Assembly (NCBI GenBank): GCA_963576565.1
Contig: OY755047.1
Coordinates: 31,664,851 to 31,728,850 of the forward strand
Origin: Aspidapion aeneum
Taxonomy: Eukaryota; Arthropoda; Insecta; Coleoptera; Brentidae
Length of the DNA stretch: 64,000 bases
Direction: 5' to 3'
Position 1 is the first letter of the stretch, and every line of letters starts with the position of its first letter. This document shows positions 1 to 11,687 of the stretch, one piece after another. A program made the position numbers and the translations under genes. The notes under the pieces were generated by a model. That model was not told where the DNA came from and ran no database searches. It saw nothing but the letters and a program-made list of their open reading frames with translations.

Positions 1-844
1 GAAAAATAATATTTTCATTACAATAGTAATGTGACGATTATCCCAAAAAGGTATTAAATATTCCTTCAAAGTTATAAATTGCATCTGAAATTTTTGTTTA
101 ACGCAATTTAGTCTAAACAATTACACAAACATGGTAATGGGTTCGTTACCCTGGGTTCCTAGGCCAAACTAGGTTAACGCTGACCCAGCAGAAATCGAAG
201 TCATTTCGGGTTTTGCGATAATTGACTAATAGAACGGTCCCATCCGGGACTATTGCGAGGACGTGGAAGTTAGCTGTCGCGCAAAAGGACGAACGTGAAA
301 GCGGAACAATGAAGATGACTGTGACTTTTTGGAGGTTGGTTGAAAATTAAGCACCTCAAGTGACCGAGACCAGGGAATCCGGAGTGTGACGAAAGGGGTG
401 ATAGCCGAGTCAAAAAGGCGGAAATATGTGTAGTTTCTAGAAAAAGCAGTGGAATGCAGGGCCGGTTATACGATTAAACGTAAGTAAATAATACCTGTAT
501 TATCAACCTGTGTAAATCAAAACCCAAATTAATCATTATAGCAATTTTTAACCCAAACCAAGATCATGTTTTCTCTGGACAGCGTTTCTCGTCTCTGGAT
601 CTTTCACTTTGAAGGACCCGGGAACCGTCGCGGCTTGTGCCAACCCTGTTGACATAATCCGGGCTTTGAAAGTGTCAGAAGCGTAATAAATAGGCTAGTA
701 CGGTCTTAGAAGGCGACGGGAATTGGTGCCCTGGAGGCTTGTAAGGCAGCACAGCGTGACAATATGCCAGATCTATACCATAGAAATTCGTATTCTACGA
801 TTTTTTCTGAAAAATTTGACGTACCACACAATATTGTATCATAA
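1..844. other. No gene recognised
   Basis: No convincing open reading frame or repeat boundary was seen in this stretch. It is somewhat richer in G and C than most of the window, which could mean older host-like DNA or an unrecognised element. Confidence 0.3.
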
Positions 845-1108
845 TTGAAGACCTCGGGAGAAGAAGGGGATAAGCCACATTTTTGCCAAAACTGTACTAT
901 ATCGAACGCAGAACACTAAAACTTGATATTCTTTACTCAATCAAATGGTATAACTATCCGATCACAGATGGCTCCACAGTATAAAAAGTATCTACTTCCC
1001 AAGAAAAGGTAATGGGATATTTCCTAGGCAATATGGTGATAAGGAAGATATTTCTCAAAACTATATTTTTTAGCATATCCCCTCCCCTTCTTTCCCCGAG
1101 GTCTTCAA
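845..1108. mobile_element. Short inverted-repeat element (MITE-like)
   Basis: The left end TTGAAGACCTCGGG and the following AGAAGAAGGGGATA are mirrored at 1074-1108 (CCCCGAGGTCTTCAA). This gives imperfect terminal inverted repeats of about 28 bp around a 264-bp unit with no coding capacity. A clear target-site duplication was not found, so the superfamily is open. Confidence 0.55.
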
Positions 1109-1998
1109 ATAGGCAAGCTGCAGCTAAAAACTGCCTATTTTAAACCTGACTTGTATGCTTGCTCGGACTCGCAGTGAAGCTTGCGAATTCTTTCTTAACT
1201 GAATAAGCGTCTTACTTTACTCCTGAAAAATGTAGCTTGCGACAAATTCCTTTAAAGGAAATTAATGTTTTTTTATATCTACGGCATCAAAAAACACGGT
1301 AAAATTCTACCTGGCGAGGAAGATACAACTTTTTGAGGCACGCAGGATAAATTTTTCTACTAAAAAATGCAGTAAAACTAAAATTGTAAAATTGCAGGTT
1401 ACGGCGTTTCCGTTAAGTACGGTACAATAGCCAAAATATAAAACAATGTAGGTACAATAGATGCAGACATGAAGCGTCGGTCCCGGTTGGCTTTTTCCAA
1501 TTTCAGATTTTGTTTGCACAATTTCCATTCAATATTCAAAGTTTGCTTCTCTCTGATATTGTAATATCGAACAAAGTACCTTCACAGCAAAAAGTTTCGA
1601 TTCTGTTTGGATTGAATCATTTATTTTAAATAAAAAAGACAAATATGAGGAATTTGAAGCTACACAAAAAGTTTAAATCGAAAATTTTATAACTCATATA
1701 TTTTATACAGACGGGAATCTACATTATACCATAAACCACCAAAATCTTAAATATATGCAAATGCAGAAAGAGTATTATCCAAAACGTGTAGACAGTGCTA
1801 AAACTAAACAAAAAGTAACAAGACATCATTAAAAGTCATTATACCTTAAACGCACAATTTCCATTAAATACCTGCTTCTCATAGTATCTTCATAGCAAAA
1901 AGTTTCGATTCTGTTTGGATTATTTATTTTAAAGAAAAAAGACAAGTATGAGGGATTTGAAGCTACACAAAATGTTTAAATCAAAAATTTTATAGCTC

Positions 1999-2575
1999 TT
2001 TTGTAGACAAGATGTATTTAATGTAAGTAGTAATTATAAGTATTGTTAAATAAAACCATAACACCTAACTTAAACTGTGTTACGTCACGATAAAACCCCC
2101 TCGTGACATAACACAGGTTAAGTTAGGTGTTATGGTTTTATTTAACAATACTTATAATAACTACTTACATTAAATACATCTTGTCTACAAATGTGTATCT
2201 TCTCGATACGCTCGACTTCTTATAACTTCTGACTATCGTACTACTTGTCTTCACTGTTAACTACGCCTGGGACGTTAGGTTCTCAGCTTACAACTAACTG
2301 CTATACTCTTTTGGAGATGCTTTTATTACAAACCGTTTGCCATTGATAGGATATCGAGATGTGTTTTGTTTCCTGTATAAACATCATCGACGACCGTTCA
2401 ATCGCTTCTTGTTTATAATTCTGTATAAAATTTATTTCACGTTTAATACAATTTGAACTATATACAGAAGTTCATTTCCTTAGATTGTTTAGAGTTAATT
2501 TGCACTTGCTTATAAAGGTAACTTGTGCCATTTAGTTAATAGGACATTATTTTCTATCCTGACAATATGTTTTGC
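1999..2575. mobile_element. Insertion in the satellite, LTR-like, headed by a palindrome
   Basis: Repeat sequence stops after TTATAGCTC near 1999 and resumes near 2576 with CACACGGGGTTC. The insert starts with a near-perfect inverted repeat: 91-bp arms at 2000-2090 and 2101-2191 around a 10-bp spacer. Each arm carries AATAAA-type signals and ends in a TGTTAYGTCACGA-like word, which resembles an LTR terminus. I infer a rearranged LTR fragment in opposed orientation, but no gag-pol coding and no clean target duplication are visible, so this could also be a foldback element. Confidence 0.4.
2000..2191. repeat. 192-bp near-perfect palindrome
   Basis: The arm 2000-2090 (TTTGTAGACAAGATGTATTT at its outer end) is the reverse complement of 2101-2191 with only a few mismatches. 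The loop is TAAAACCCCC. Such a palindrome would form a strong hairpin or cruciform. Confidence 0.85.
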
Positions 2576-2922
2576 ACACACGGGGTTCAACTCTTCAAAT
2601 ATAACATAAACCACCAAAATCTTAAATGCATGTAAATGCAGATGGGCCGACAAGAAAACAGAATTATCTAAAACGCGTAGACAGTGCTAAAACTAAACAA
2701 AAAAACATCATTAAAAGCCATTATACCTTAAACGCACAATTTCCATTCAATACCTATTCAAAGTTTGATTCTCTCTGATATTGTAATAACAAACAAAGTA
2801 CCTTTAGAGCAAAAAGTTTCGATTCTATTTGGATTGAATCATTTATTTTATATAAAAAAGGACAAATATGAGGGATCCGAAGCTATACAAAAAGTTTAAA
2901 TCGAAAGTGTTATAGCTCATAT

Positions 2923-3509
2923 TACCAAGGCTAAAACACAGTAAGAAAATGGTGTCATCACCATTACCCTCACTCACCTGTGAACTACTAAAACTCAATA
3001 GAAAACAAATCAGGCAGGTAACGGGACTTATAACCAGTCATTGCACACTGAGAAAACAGATGCATAGAATGGGAATCTACAGAGATGAGCCCATATGCAG
3101 ACTTTGTGACGAGGACGACGAAACAGCCTCTCACATAATATTTGAGTGCCCAGCACCGACCTTCTGGAGCAGGAGATACAATACTGCCGTACATAAGCTA
3201 TAATGCCGTTAACCAACATTTGGACAATTTTTATTTTTTGGTGCCGCCCTAATCACAACATTATTCCACATCAGTTTTTTCAAGCAAATCTTCTTTAGCT
3301 TTTGTGGTTTTCAAGAAACAAATAATTTACAGTTATCAAGGAACATCGTTTGTTTATTATTTTCTGGGTTTTTTGATCAAAAATAGGAATATTTTATAGG
3401 TAGTTAACGGCATTTTAGCTTAAGGACGGCAGAATAAGCTAAATAGCTGCAGTGTCGGGGACTCCCAAAACCTATTCTTGCTGGCGGAACTAATCAATTA
3501 ATCAATCAA
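2923..3509 (+). mobile_element. 5'-truncated R1/I-type LINE fragment with 13-bp target duplication
   Basis: The fragment is bounded by the direct repeat TTATAGCTCATAT at 2910-2922 and 3510-3522, which falls in the middle of a satellite unit. The 3' end carries an (ATCA)n-like tail ending at 3509. This is the normal product of target-primed reverse transcription with 5' truncation. Only the last part of the second reading frame is present. Confidence 0.85.
2949..3203 (+). pseudogene. C-terminal end of an R1/I-like LINE reverse transcriptase polyprotein
   Basis: An 84-residue reading frame matches the segment that follows RNase H in R1/I-group LINE proteins. It has the VTGLITSHCTLRKQMHRMG helix region and then a CRLC...HIIFEC cluster of the CCHC type (Cys-X2-Cys ... 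His-X4-Cys) thought to act in nucleic-acid binding. The frame is open to a stop at 3203, but the endonuclease, reverse transcriptase and RNase H domains are missing, so the copy is dead. The initial methionine is internal to the parent protein and is not a real start. Confidence 0.75.
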
Positions 3510-3926
3510 TTATAGCTCATATATTTTATACACATGGGTCCCTAAAATCTTACATAAACCATCAAAATCTTGGATGTATGCAAATATAGATGGACCGACG
3601 TGAAAACAGTATTATCTAAAACTAAAACAAAACACGTCATCATTAAAAGCCAAATCAAATCAAATCAAATTATGCTTTATTGTCAAAAAAGTAGAGTTTT
3701 ACAGACAAAGCAAAAAATGGTCCTTAATTGTAAATATAAGATAAACACTTGCTTACAAGTCTAAGTTGAGGTACGGAATAGTCATTTAAAATAGTGTAAC
3801 AGTCTATAAATTTCGCGATATATATTTTTTTTTAAATATTTCTCCTATGCAAATATGCTCTCTTTCCACCTATCACACCTATTCACTTACTATTATCGAA
3901 ATACAACGAAATTCTTTGACCATTAA

Positions 3927-4048
3927 ATTAAAATATGTTAAGATATGTTATAACATGTTAAAATACGTAAAAACATGTTAAAATATGTCAAACCATGTTA
4001 AAATATGTTAAAACGTCAAAATATGTTAAAAATAAAATATGTTAAAAC
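3927..4048. repeat. Minisatellite of TTAAAATATGT-like words
   Basis: About eight imperfect copies of a 12-16 bp word around TTAAAATATGTTAAA occupy the 3' untranslated region of the antisense CR1-like LINE. Replication slippage is the simplest origin. Confidence 0.7.
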
Positions 4049-4110
4049 ACAAGAAACAACAAACAGAACAATCTGATACATACACAAGTAAAATAAAAAA
4101 ATTTTAATGT

Positions 4111-6073
4111 TTAAATATATTTGTCAATTATCCTATAACTGGTCCTCGAAAAATTAAGACTATAATATGCCTTCTCCAATAGCAAATATTTTACCTTAAC
4201 CCTAAATATTTTTTCCGAGTGAATGCTTTTGAGTCTATTTGGAAGCTTATTAAAAATTTTAATACTGCGGTAGATTATCGAGTTTTGGGTTAATTGAGAC
4301 CTAGGAATAGGCAGTGGTATGCTGTTATATTCTTGACTTCTTGTTTGGTAGGTTTGTTCAAATGTGTGACTTTTAAATTTTTTATAAATCAGCACCACTG
4401 TTTCTAGTATAAAAAGGCAACAAAGAGTTAATATTTTTTTCTCTCATAAACAAAGGCCTACAATGGTCTCTGATTTTTGCTCCGCAAATATATCTGATGC
4501 ATCTTTTTTGAATTACAAACACAGATCTGAACAAATACTGACTGCAATTCCCCCAAAAGGCTATTCCATAGCGCAAATGAGAATCAACAAGGGCGTAATA
4601 AGTTGTTTTGGCCATTTCACAACCAAGTTCGAAAAATGTTTGTCTAACGGCGTAACTACCTATTGATATTTTTTTATTAAGATAGGGAATATGCGAGGAG
4701 AATTTTAACCTATTGTCTATATACATTCCTAAAAATTTAGTATTTTCATCCTGAGTTATTCTTTGGTTGGAAACAGTTAGGTCATCAAAATAAAATTTAA
4801 AACTGAGGACTTTTGTTTTATCTATGTTAAAACAGAGAAAGTTTGCATCACAGCACTCTTTAATTCGTTGTATGTCCTCTTGCACTATTTCTTTTAATAT
4901 TGTTTCGTTTTTATGATGCCATAAAATTGTAGTGTCGTCAGCAAAAAGTGTTAGAGTACCCCTATACCTATTAAAGTTAAGTCGTCAATATATAACAAAA
5001 ATAACAGTGGGCCCAAAACAGAACCTTGAGGCACACCAAAGTTAATTTTGGATAAAGAAGAGACACAACCACCATTTTGAACCATTTGATATCTTCCAGT
5101 CAAGTATGAGTGAAAAAAACGCTGCGCTAGAGGAGTCTAAACCCATACCTCTCCAACTTTTTTAAAAGCAGGTCGTGACTGACACAGTCCAAGGCCTTTT
5201 GAAAGTCGCAGAATACTGCAGCTTCTTTATCATTAAGTCTAAAATATAGACTTTCCAAAAAAGAGAACAAAGCATCGTTAGTACTCCTTCCGCTCTGGAA
5301 ACCAAATTGATTAGTGCTAAGGATACTATGTTTTTTAAGAAAATTGTTTATTCTAACCTTTACCAGTTTTTCAATAATTTTAGATGGAGTATCCAACAGT
5401 GAGATAGGTCTGAAATGAGTGGGCTCGTCAAATGATCCCGATTTATAAAGAGGAACAACTACGGCTATTTTGAGGACATCTGGAAATTCACCCTTTAAGA
5501 AACATGAGTTGATAGCAACAACAAGAGCATCCAACGTTCTGTTATCCAAATTTTGAAAAATTTTTATGTTCATTTCATCTTGACCGGAAGAATAAACGTT
5601 TTTTATTTAATTTATTGTGTTTTTTAATTCCAATCTATCTGTGATGCCTAGATTAAAGTTTTCATTGATAACGATGTTATTTAGGTCTTAATTCGGCTGT
5701 AAATTTTTGGGCAACAGTGCAATAAAATTGATTTAAAACATTGACATTGATATTTGCTTTTTGTTTGGAAGAATTATTTTTGCCTCTAAAGTTTGACTAT
5801 TGCCCAAGCTTCCTTAGCTTTATTTTTCGCATTTGATATTTTGTTTGAGTAAAAGTTTCTTTTAGCGACCCTTATAATTTTTTTGTACAATTTGCGATAT
5901 TTTTTGTAATAGTTAGTTATAAAATTATTATTAATATGCTTGCAGATTTTATGCAAGGAGCGCAGATTTTGACTTGAAGTTTTGATTCCTTTAGTCATCC
6001 AAGATTTTTTCTTATAACGTGATCTCATTCTCACCAATGGAAAGCAACTATTAAACAGTGTTTGAAGAAATGA
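4111..6073 (-). pseudogene. Decayed LINE reverse transcriptase (CR1-like)
   Basis: Reading the minus strand, 6073-5786 encodes the basic linker between endonuclease and reverse transcriptase (KKSWMTKGIK, then KKYRKLYKKIIRVAKRNFY). After a gap, 5573-5127 encodes fingers and palm: VVPLYKSG, FRPISLL, NQFGFQSGRSTNDAL and motif A as DFQKALDCVSHD. Motif B ([13 protein letters not shown]) lies near 5000-5045 and the catalytic FADD near 4930-4950, but in different frames. 4885-4382 and 4398-4111 carry thumb and C-terminal parts, including LRYGIAFWGNCS and IFNKLPNRLKS. Several frameshifts and stops show the gene is inactive. A methionine at 6100 comes from satellite sequence outside the element, not from the gene. 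Confidence 0.8.
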
Positions 6074-7959
6074 ATTATACCTCAAAAAGACAATTTCCAT
6101 TCAATACCCATTCAGTTTGGTTCTCCCTGATATTGTAATACTGAACAAAAGTTACTTTACAGCAAAAAGTTTCGAATCTATTTGTATTAAATCATTTATT
6201 TTATAAATAAAGACAAATATGATGGATTTAAGCTACACAAAATATTTAAACCGAAGTATGAATATGTGCTATATTTTACAAACACGGGGTTCTAAAATCT
6301 AAATCGATGCAAATATTTTAAAACCGTATCGATGTGGCAACTATCTATCTATCATGCCGTTTTTCTATTACAGCGAGCACGACATGACGTATCCGCTTCC
6401 ATGTGCTTGGCAAATACAGTATTCACAACCTCTCGAAATATATTTTTTTTCTGAAAGGTAAGAGAGCGAATTTGTTCCTTGTAGGTATCTTAAATCTAAA
6501 ATGGTATAAAACAAAAAAACAGGACTTTTTTATTAAATTACTAGCGTATTTTATTTCATGTGGGCTTTTTTAACCGAATGTTTTGTTTAATTTTTGCAAT
6601 TTTTTTTGAAGCATACATATTAAAGGTTATTCAATTATTTTACTCTGCAAGTGTACTTTTACTTTTATTTACGAAATTTCAATTTTAAATTAGTTTTTCT
6701 TTTTCTTGGTTAATTTTTGCCTTTCTGGAAAAATAATATTTTTTCTTAAGCAGACTTTAATTGCCCTACGTAATTTAGATGGAAACCGTATAAAACAAAA
6801 TAAAGGTAATTTTTGTGAAATTTCTTAAAACGTAAATAAAAAATAAATTATAAAACAAAGTCTACTAAAACTTTGCGCATGTATTTTTAATTTTATCAAA
6901 ACTTTTTAAAAACTAAAAATCTAGTAATGCCGATCTGTTTTAATTAAAACTCTTTAATTAAACGGGACGGAAAAATTAAAATGAAAGCGATTCAATTGAA
7001 TGAGCAAACTAAAAGTAAATTTCTGGATTAAGGCCTACACGCGCGCAAAATAACTTTTCTGCATTCAACTTTTAACACTTTATTTTGAAGATAAATCCCT
7101 TGACATTTTTGTTATCTTATGTTAGGTTATTTTAAGTGGCAGACCACTAACTGGTAACGGGTCCACCTTCTCACTTCGGCTTATCTTAAGTTTTAACTTA
7201 AGTAGTAACTCGATTTAAGATATAAATTTTCTGAAGTTCAACTTATCTTATTCTTAAATTAAGTTGCAAAATCTCTGGCAGCGCTGCAAAAATCACATTC
7301 AAAACGTCAAACAATTATGTTTTTGCAAATTCGTTAAATACATGTTCAATATTAAAAAGTGAAGCACTCATAGTTTGCTTTGGAAACAATAGCAAATTTA
7401 AATTTCTAAGTACGCACGCGTGTGTTCTATTACGTTGACACATAGCTGCTATGTGGGTCGGCGCCATATTTGTTATTTATTTACATTTTGCGGTGTTTTG
7501 CGTTTGTCGTGTAAAATTATGTTTTTTTTTCTGTGAAAAATGAAAAATATTACACGTAAAACATTTGTGGAAAAATGTCCGGGAGAAGTAAGGGAGTACC
7601 ATTCCATAGGTAAGTAGTTTTTTCTTAATAATTTGTTATTAAAGTTAGAAGTGGTTTATAGATGCCTCTAAACATTCTTCATGGTGTCTACAATAAATCT
7701 GCACAATTAATTTTTTAAAAACTACAATTTTAATCCACAATTTAATACATTTTCACCCATTAACTAATTTTTAGAAAAAAAAATAGACATAACCCTAAAT
7801 TTTTGACAATTGCCAAATAATGTATTGACGTAACAGAGTATGTTCCAAAACCACCAAAACTGACGCATGCGCAGTATCCGAAATCCTGTCTTGCCGAAAA
7901 AAGAACATTAAGAATTAAATGGGAGTCCTGGCTTCAAGCATCGCGTGTGAGAATGCACA
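5475..7959. repeat. First copy of a 2,485-bp direct tandem duplication
   Basis: The block starts at GACATCTGGAAATTCACCC inside the CR1-like LINE and ends after GTGAGAATGCA. It repeats in full from 7960. Every landmark is offset by exactly 2,485 bp. Besides the LINE 5' part and one satellite unit it holds about 1.6 kb of AT-rich DNA with no recognised gene. Confidence 0.92.
7575..7609 (+). other. Possible short first exon ending in a GTAAGT donor
   Basis: An ATG at 7575 opens a 12-codon frame (MSGRSKGVPFHR) that runs into GGTAAGT at 7609-7615, an excellent splice-donor match. The same feature is at 10060-10094 in the duplicate. GVPFHR resembles a THAP-domain segment, but the zinc-binding cysteines are absent and no acceptor exon joins in frame. 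This may be chance. Confidence 0.15.
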
Positions 7960-10442
7960 GACATCTGGAAATTCACCCTTTAAGAAACATGAGTTGATAG
8001 CAACAACAAGAGCATCCAACGTTCTGTTATCCAAATTTTGAAAAATTTTTATGTTCATTTCATCTTGACCGGAAGAATAAACGTTTTTTATTTAATTTAT
8101 TGTGTTTTTTAATTCCAATCTATCTGTGATGCCTAGATTAAAGTTTTCATTGATAACGATGTTATTTAGGTCTTAATTCGGCTGTAAATTTTTGGGCAAC
8201 AGTGCAATAAAATTGATTTAAAACATTGACATTGATATTTGCTTTTTGTTTGGAAGAATTATTTTTGCCTCTAAAGTTTGACTATTGCCCAAGCTTCCTT
8301 AGCTTTATTTTTCGCATTTGATATTTTGTTTGAGTAAAAGTTTCTTTTAGCGACCCTTATAATTTTTTTGTACAATTTGCGATATTTTTTGTAATAGTTA
8401 GTTATAAAATTATTATTAATATGCTTGCAGATTTTATGCAAGGAGCGCAGATTTTGACTTGAAGTTTTGATTCCTTTAGTCATCCAAGATTTTTTCTTAT
8501 AACGTGATCTCATTCTCACCAATGGAAAGCAACTATTAAACAGTGTTTGAAGAAATGAATTATACCTCAAAAAGACAATTTCCATTCAATACCCATTCAG
8601 TTTGGTTCTCCCTGATATTGTAATACTGAACAAAAGTTACTTTACAGCAAAAAGTTTCGAATCTATTTGTATTAAATCATTTATTTTATAAATAAAGACA
8701 AATATGATGGATTTAAGCTACACAAAATATTTAAACCGAAGTATGAATATGTGCTATATTTTACAAACACGGGGTTCTAAAATCTAAATCGATGCAAATA
8801 TTTTAAAACCGTATCGATGTGGCAACTATCTATCTATCATGCCGTTTTTCTATTACAGCGAGCACGACATGACGTATCCGCTTCCATGTGCTTGGCAAAT
8901 ACAGTATTCACAACCTCTCGAAATATATTTTTTTTCTGAAAGGTAAGAGAGCGAATTTGTTCCTTGTAGGTATCTTAAATCTAAAATGGTATAAAACAAA
9001 AAAACAGGACTTTTTTATTAAATTACTAGCGTATTTTATTTCATGTGGGCTTTTTTAACCGAATGTTTTGTTTAATTTTTGCAATTTTTTTTGAAGCATA
9101 CATATTAAAGGTTATTCAATTATTTTACTCTGCAAGTGTACTTTTACTTTTATTTACGAAATTTCAATTTTAAATTAGTTTTTCTTTTTCTTGGTTAATT
9201 TTTGCCTTTCTGGAAAAATAATATTTTTTCTTAAGCAGACTTTAATTGCCCTACGTAATTTAGATGGAAACCGTATAAAACAAAATAAAGGTAATTTTTG
9301 TAAAATTTCTTAAAACGTAAATAAAAAATAAATGATAAAACAAAGTCTACTAAAACTTTGCGCATGTATTTTTAATTTTATCAAAACTTTTTAAAAACTA
9401 AAAATCTAGTAATGCCGATCTGTTTTAATTAAAACTCTTTAATTAAACGGGACGGAAAAATTAAAATGAAAGCGATTCAATTGAATGAGCAAACTAAAAG
9501 TAAATTTCTGGATTAAGGCCTACACGCGCGCAAAATAACTTTTCTGCATTCAACTTTTAACACTTTATTTTGAAGATAAATCCCTTGACATTTTTGTTAT
9601 CTTATGTTAGGTTATTTTAAGTGGCAGACCACTAACTGGTAACGGGTCCACCTTCTCACTTCGGCTTATCTTAAGTTTTAACTTAAGTAGTAACTCGATT
9701 TAAGATATAAATTTTCTGAAGTTCAACTTATCTTATTCTTAAATTAAGTTGCAAAATCTCTGGCAGCGCTGCAAAAATCACATTCAAAACGTCAAACAAT
9801 TATGTTTTTGCAAATTCGTTAAATACATGTTCAATATTAAAAAGTGAAGCACTCATAGTTTGCTTTGGAAACAATAGCAAATTTAAATTTCTAAGTACGC
9901 ACGCGTGTGTTCTATTACGTTGACACATAGCTGCTATGTGGGTCGGCGCCATATTTGTTATTTATTTACATTTTGCGGTGTTTTGCGTTTGTCGTGTAAA
10001 ATTATGTTTTTTTTTCTGTGAAAAATGAAAAATATTACACGTAAAACATTTGTGGAAAAATGTCCGGGAGAAGTAAGGGAGTACCATTCCATAGGTAAGT
10101 AGTTTTTTCTTAATAATTTGTTATTAAAGTTAGAAGTGGTTTATAGATGCCTCTAAACATTCTTCATGGTGTCTACAATAAATCTGCACAATTAATTTTT
10201 TAAAAACTACAATTTTAATCCACAATTTAATACATTTTCACCCATTAACTAATTTTTAGAAAAAAAAATAGACATAACCCTAAATTTTTGACAATTGCCA
10301 AATAATGTATTGACGTAACAGAGTATGTTCCAAAACCACCAAAACTGACGCATGCGCAGTATCCGAAATCCTGTCTTGCCGAAAAAAGAACATTAAGAAT
10401 TAAATGGGAGTCCTGGCTTCAAGCATCGCGTGTGAGAATGCA
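7960..10442. repeat. Second copy of the 2,485-bp tandem duplication
   Basis: Nearly identical to 5475-7959. I saw two substitutions by eye (near 6814/9299 and 6850/9335). It begins after GAATGCACA at the junction and ends at GAATGCA before the unique sequence TGGGTATGCCCC. The near-identity means the duplication is very recent or an assembly artefact. Confidence 0.92.
8271..8558 (-). pseudogene. Duplicate of the LINE endonuclease-RT linker
   Basis: This encodes the same lysine-rich linker as 5786-6073 (KKSWMTKGIK and KKYRKLYKKIIRVAKRNFY) because it lies in the second copy of the tandem duplication. The rest of the LINE is absent here: the duplicated block begins in the reverse transcriptase fingers region, so no palm domain follows. 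Confidence 0.8.
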
Positions 10443-11670
10443 TGGGTATGCCCCATATTTATGCTCTAACGTATTTGTGTTTTTGACTGAAAATATATAA
10501 TAATATATAATTTAATTAATGTGTTTTTAAAACAACTTGTCTTCTGATGTGTGTCCAGTGTCATTTATCCTGGGAAAACGAGCCTTTGCACAAAACCAAT
10601 TTGTGAATTTGTATTTCTTGAACGGTTTCCTGAGCATTAAGAAATCGTAGACTAATTTAATCAACTTTGAGCTACTCTCTTCATAACTCTTGAGATCGTT
10701 GACTCATGAACACCAAAAAAGTGTCCAAACAAGCATAAAAGTGACTTCCTGTGGCAAGTCTCTGCAAGAACAAGTTAAGTAATGAGTGCTACCCTATTAA
10801 AAAGAACGGTCGCCGGTTTTAGAAAACCTTGTGGTTGCTTTTGAGTGAAAATCCAATTTTCAGGAAATCTGTTCGGGAGATTCTTAGGTATTATGAAAAG
10901 AAAATGTTATCATTGTTTTTTAAAGGTCGCCTACATTAGAGGGATTTAGGGGTTTTATATTTGTATGTATGAGTACCTATACTATTCTTTTAAATATATT
11001 TATTATTTAATTTTTTTCTGACAAAACTTATACTTTTAGGCAACTAAATTACTTTTTGAAGAATATATATTATTAATTACATTGTTTAAAGTGTAGTAAA
11101 GAATTGAAGTAATCAAAACAAAAAAATCTTTGCGCCAGTATGCCATTGATTATCAATTTCAACTCATCAAGCTCTTCATTCTCCCTGACAAGCTTCATAT
11201 TTTATACAAAAAATTTCAATGCGTATTCCAAAAGGTGAACCAATCCTGCAGAAGGTCCTAACTGTCTGTCGAACTGCCTGTTTTGTAGGAGGTGTACAAA
11301 ATTTTAATATCGGTTTACTCGTCGGGGGTATTCAATATCTGTATTTTATTACACAGCAAAAAGAACTTCTTGTTTTATATAGGTATCATGTTAAAAAAAA
11401 TGCAATTAACATAAATAGAGATAAATATCGTAAAAAAATAATATTTTAACTTAGAAGCACTTACGCTAAGGTCTAAAATTTGATACGCAAGTAGAACTTT
11501 GACAGCACCAGTAAGTGCTTATCTTAAACTAAGTAGAACTTAAGACTTAGGCCGTAGTAAAAAAGTGGCCAAACGTCAGTTGATCTCACGTTGGTCCGGC
11601 CCATTTTATGAGCATAAAAATAATTTCACGAAAGTGACCTAAGCCCTGTCGATATAAAGAACAGAGCGCT
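10443..11670. other. AT-rich spacer, no gene recognised
   Basis: There is a 46-codon open stretch at 10360-10500 and a 76-codon frame at 11219-11449, neither with a recognisable domain. I see no terminal inverted repeats or RNA gene. Confidence 0.3.
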
Positions 11671-11687
11671 TAAGTGCGTAATTAAAC

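Larger units (their letters stand above)
3652..6073 (-). mobile_element. CR1/Daphne-like LINE, 5'-truncated, antisense
   Basis: On the minus strand the element runs from 6073 down to a (TTTGA)n tail next to 3652. It sits between CATTAAAAGCC and ATTATACCT, which are contiguous in intact satellite units, so both boundaries are set by the interrupted repeat. The 3' untranslated part (3652-4110) contains a minisatellite. The tail type and protein motifs fit the CR1/L2/Daphne group or a neighbouring Jockey-like clade; I cannot separate these without a tree. Confidence 0.8.
1516..6330. repeat. ~335-bp tandem repeat array, interrupted three times
   Basis: A unit beginning GCACAATTTCCATTCAATA recurs at 1516, 1852, 2734 and about 6086. 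The first step is 336 bp. The last step becomes about 333 bp once the LINEs at 2923-3509 (plus its 13-bp target duplication) and 3652-6073 are subtracted. The step between 1852 and 2734 becomes about 307 bp after removing the insertion at 1999-2575, because that unit carries small deletions. Shared landmarks in each unit are GCAAAAAGTTTCGATTCT, ATCATTTATTTTA, AAACCACCAAAATCTTA and CATTAAAAG. No protein is encoded. The copy at about 6.1 kb is repeated at about 8.57 kb because it lies in a larger duplication. Confidence 0.8.

Noticed and set aside
5786..6100. 104-codon minus-strand frame taken as a complete gene
   Set aside because: Its first residues come from satellite DNA outside the LINE. 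It is only the linker of a truncated reverse transcriptase.
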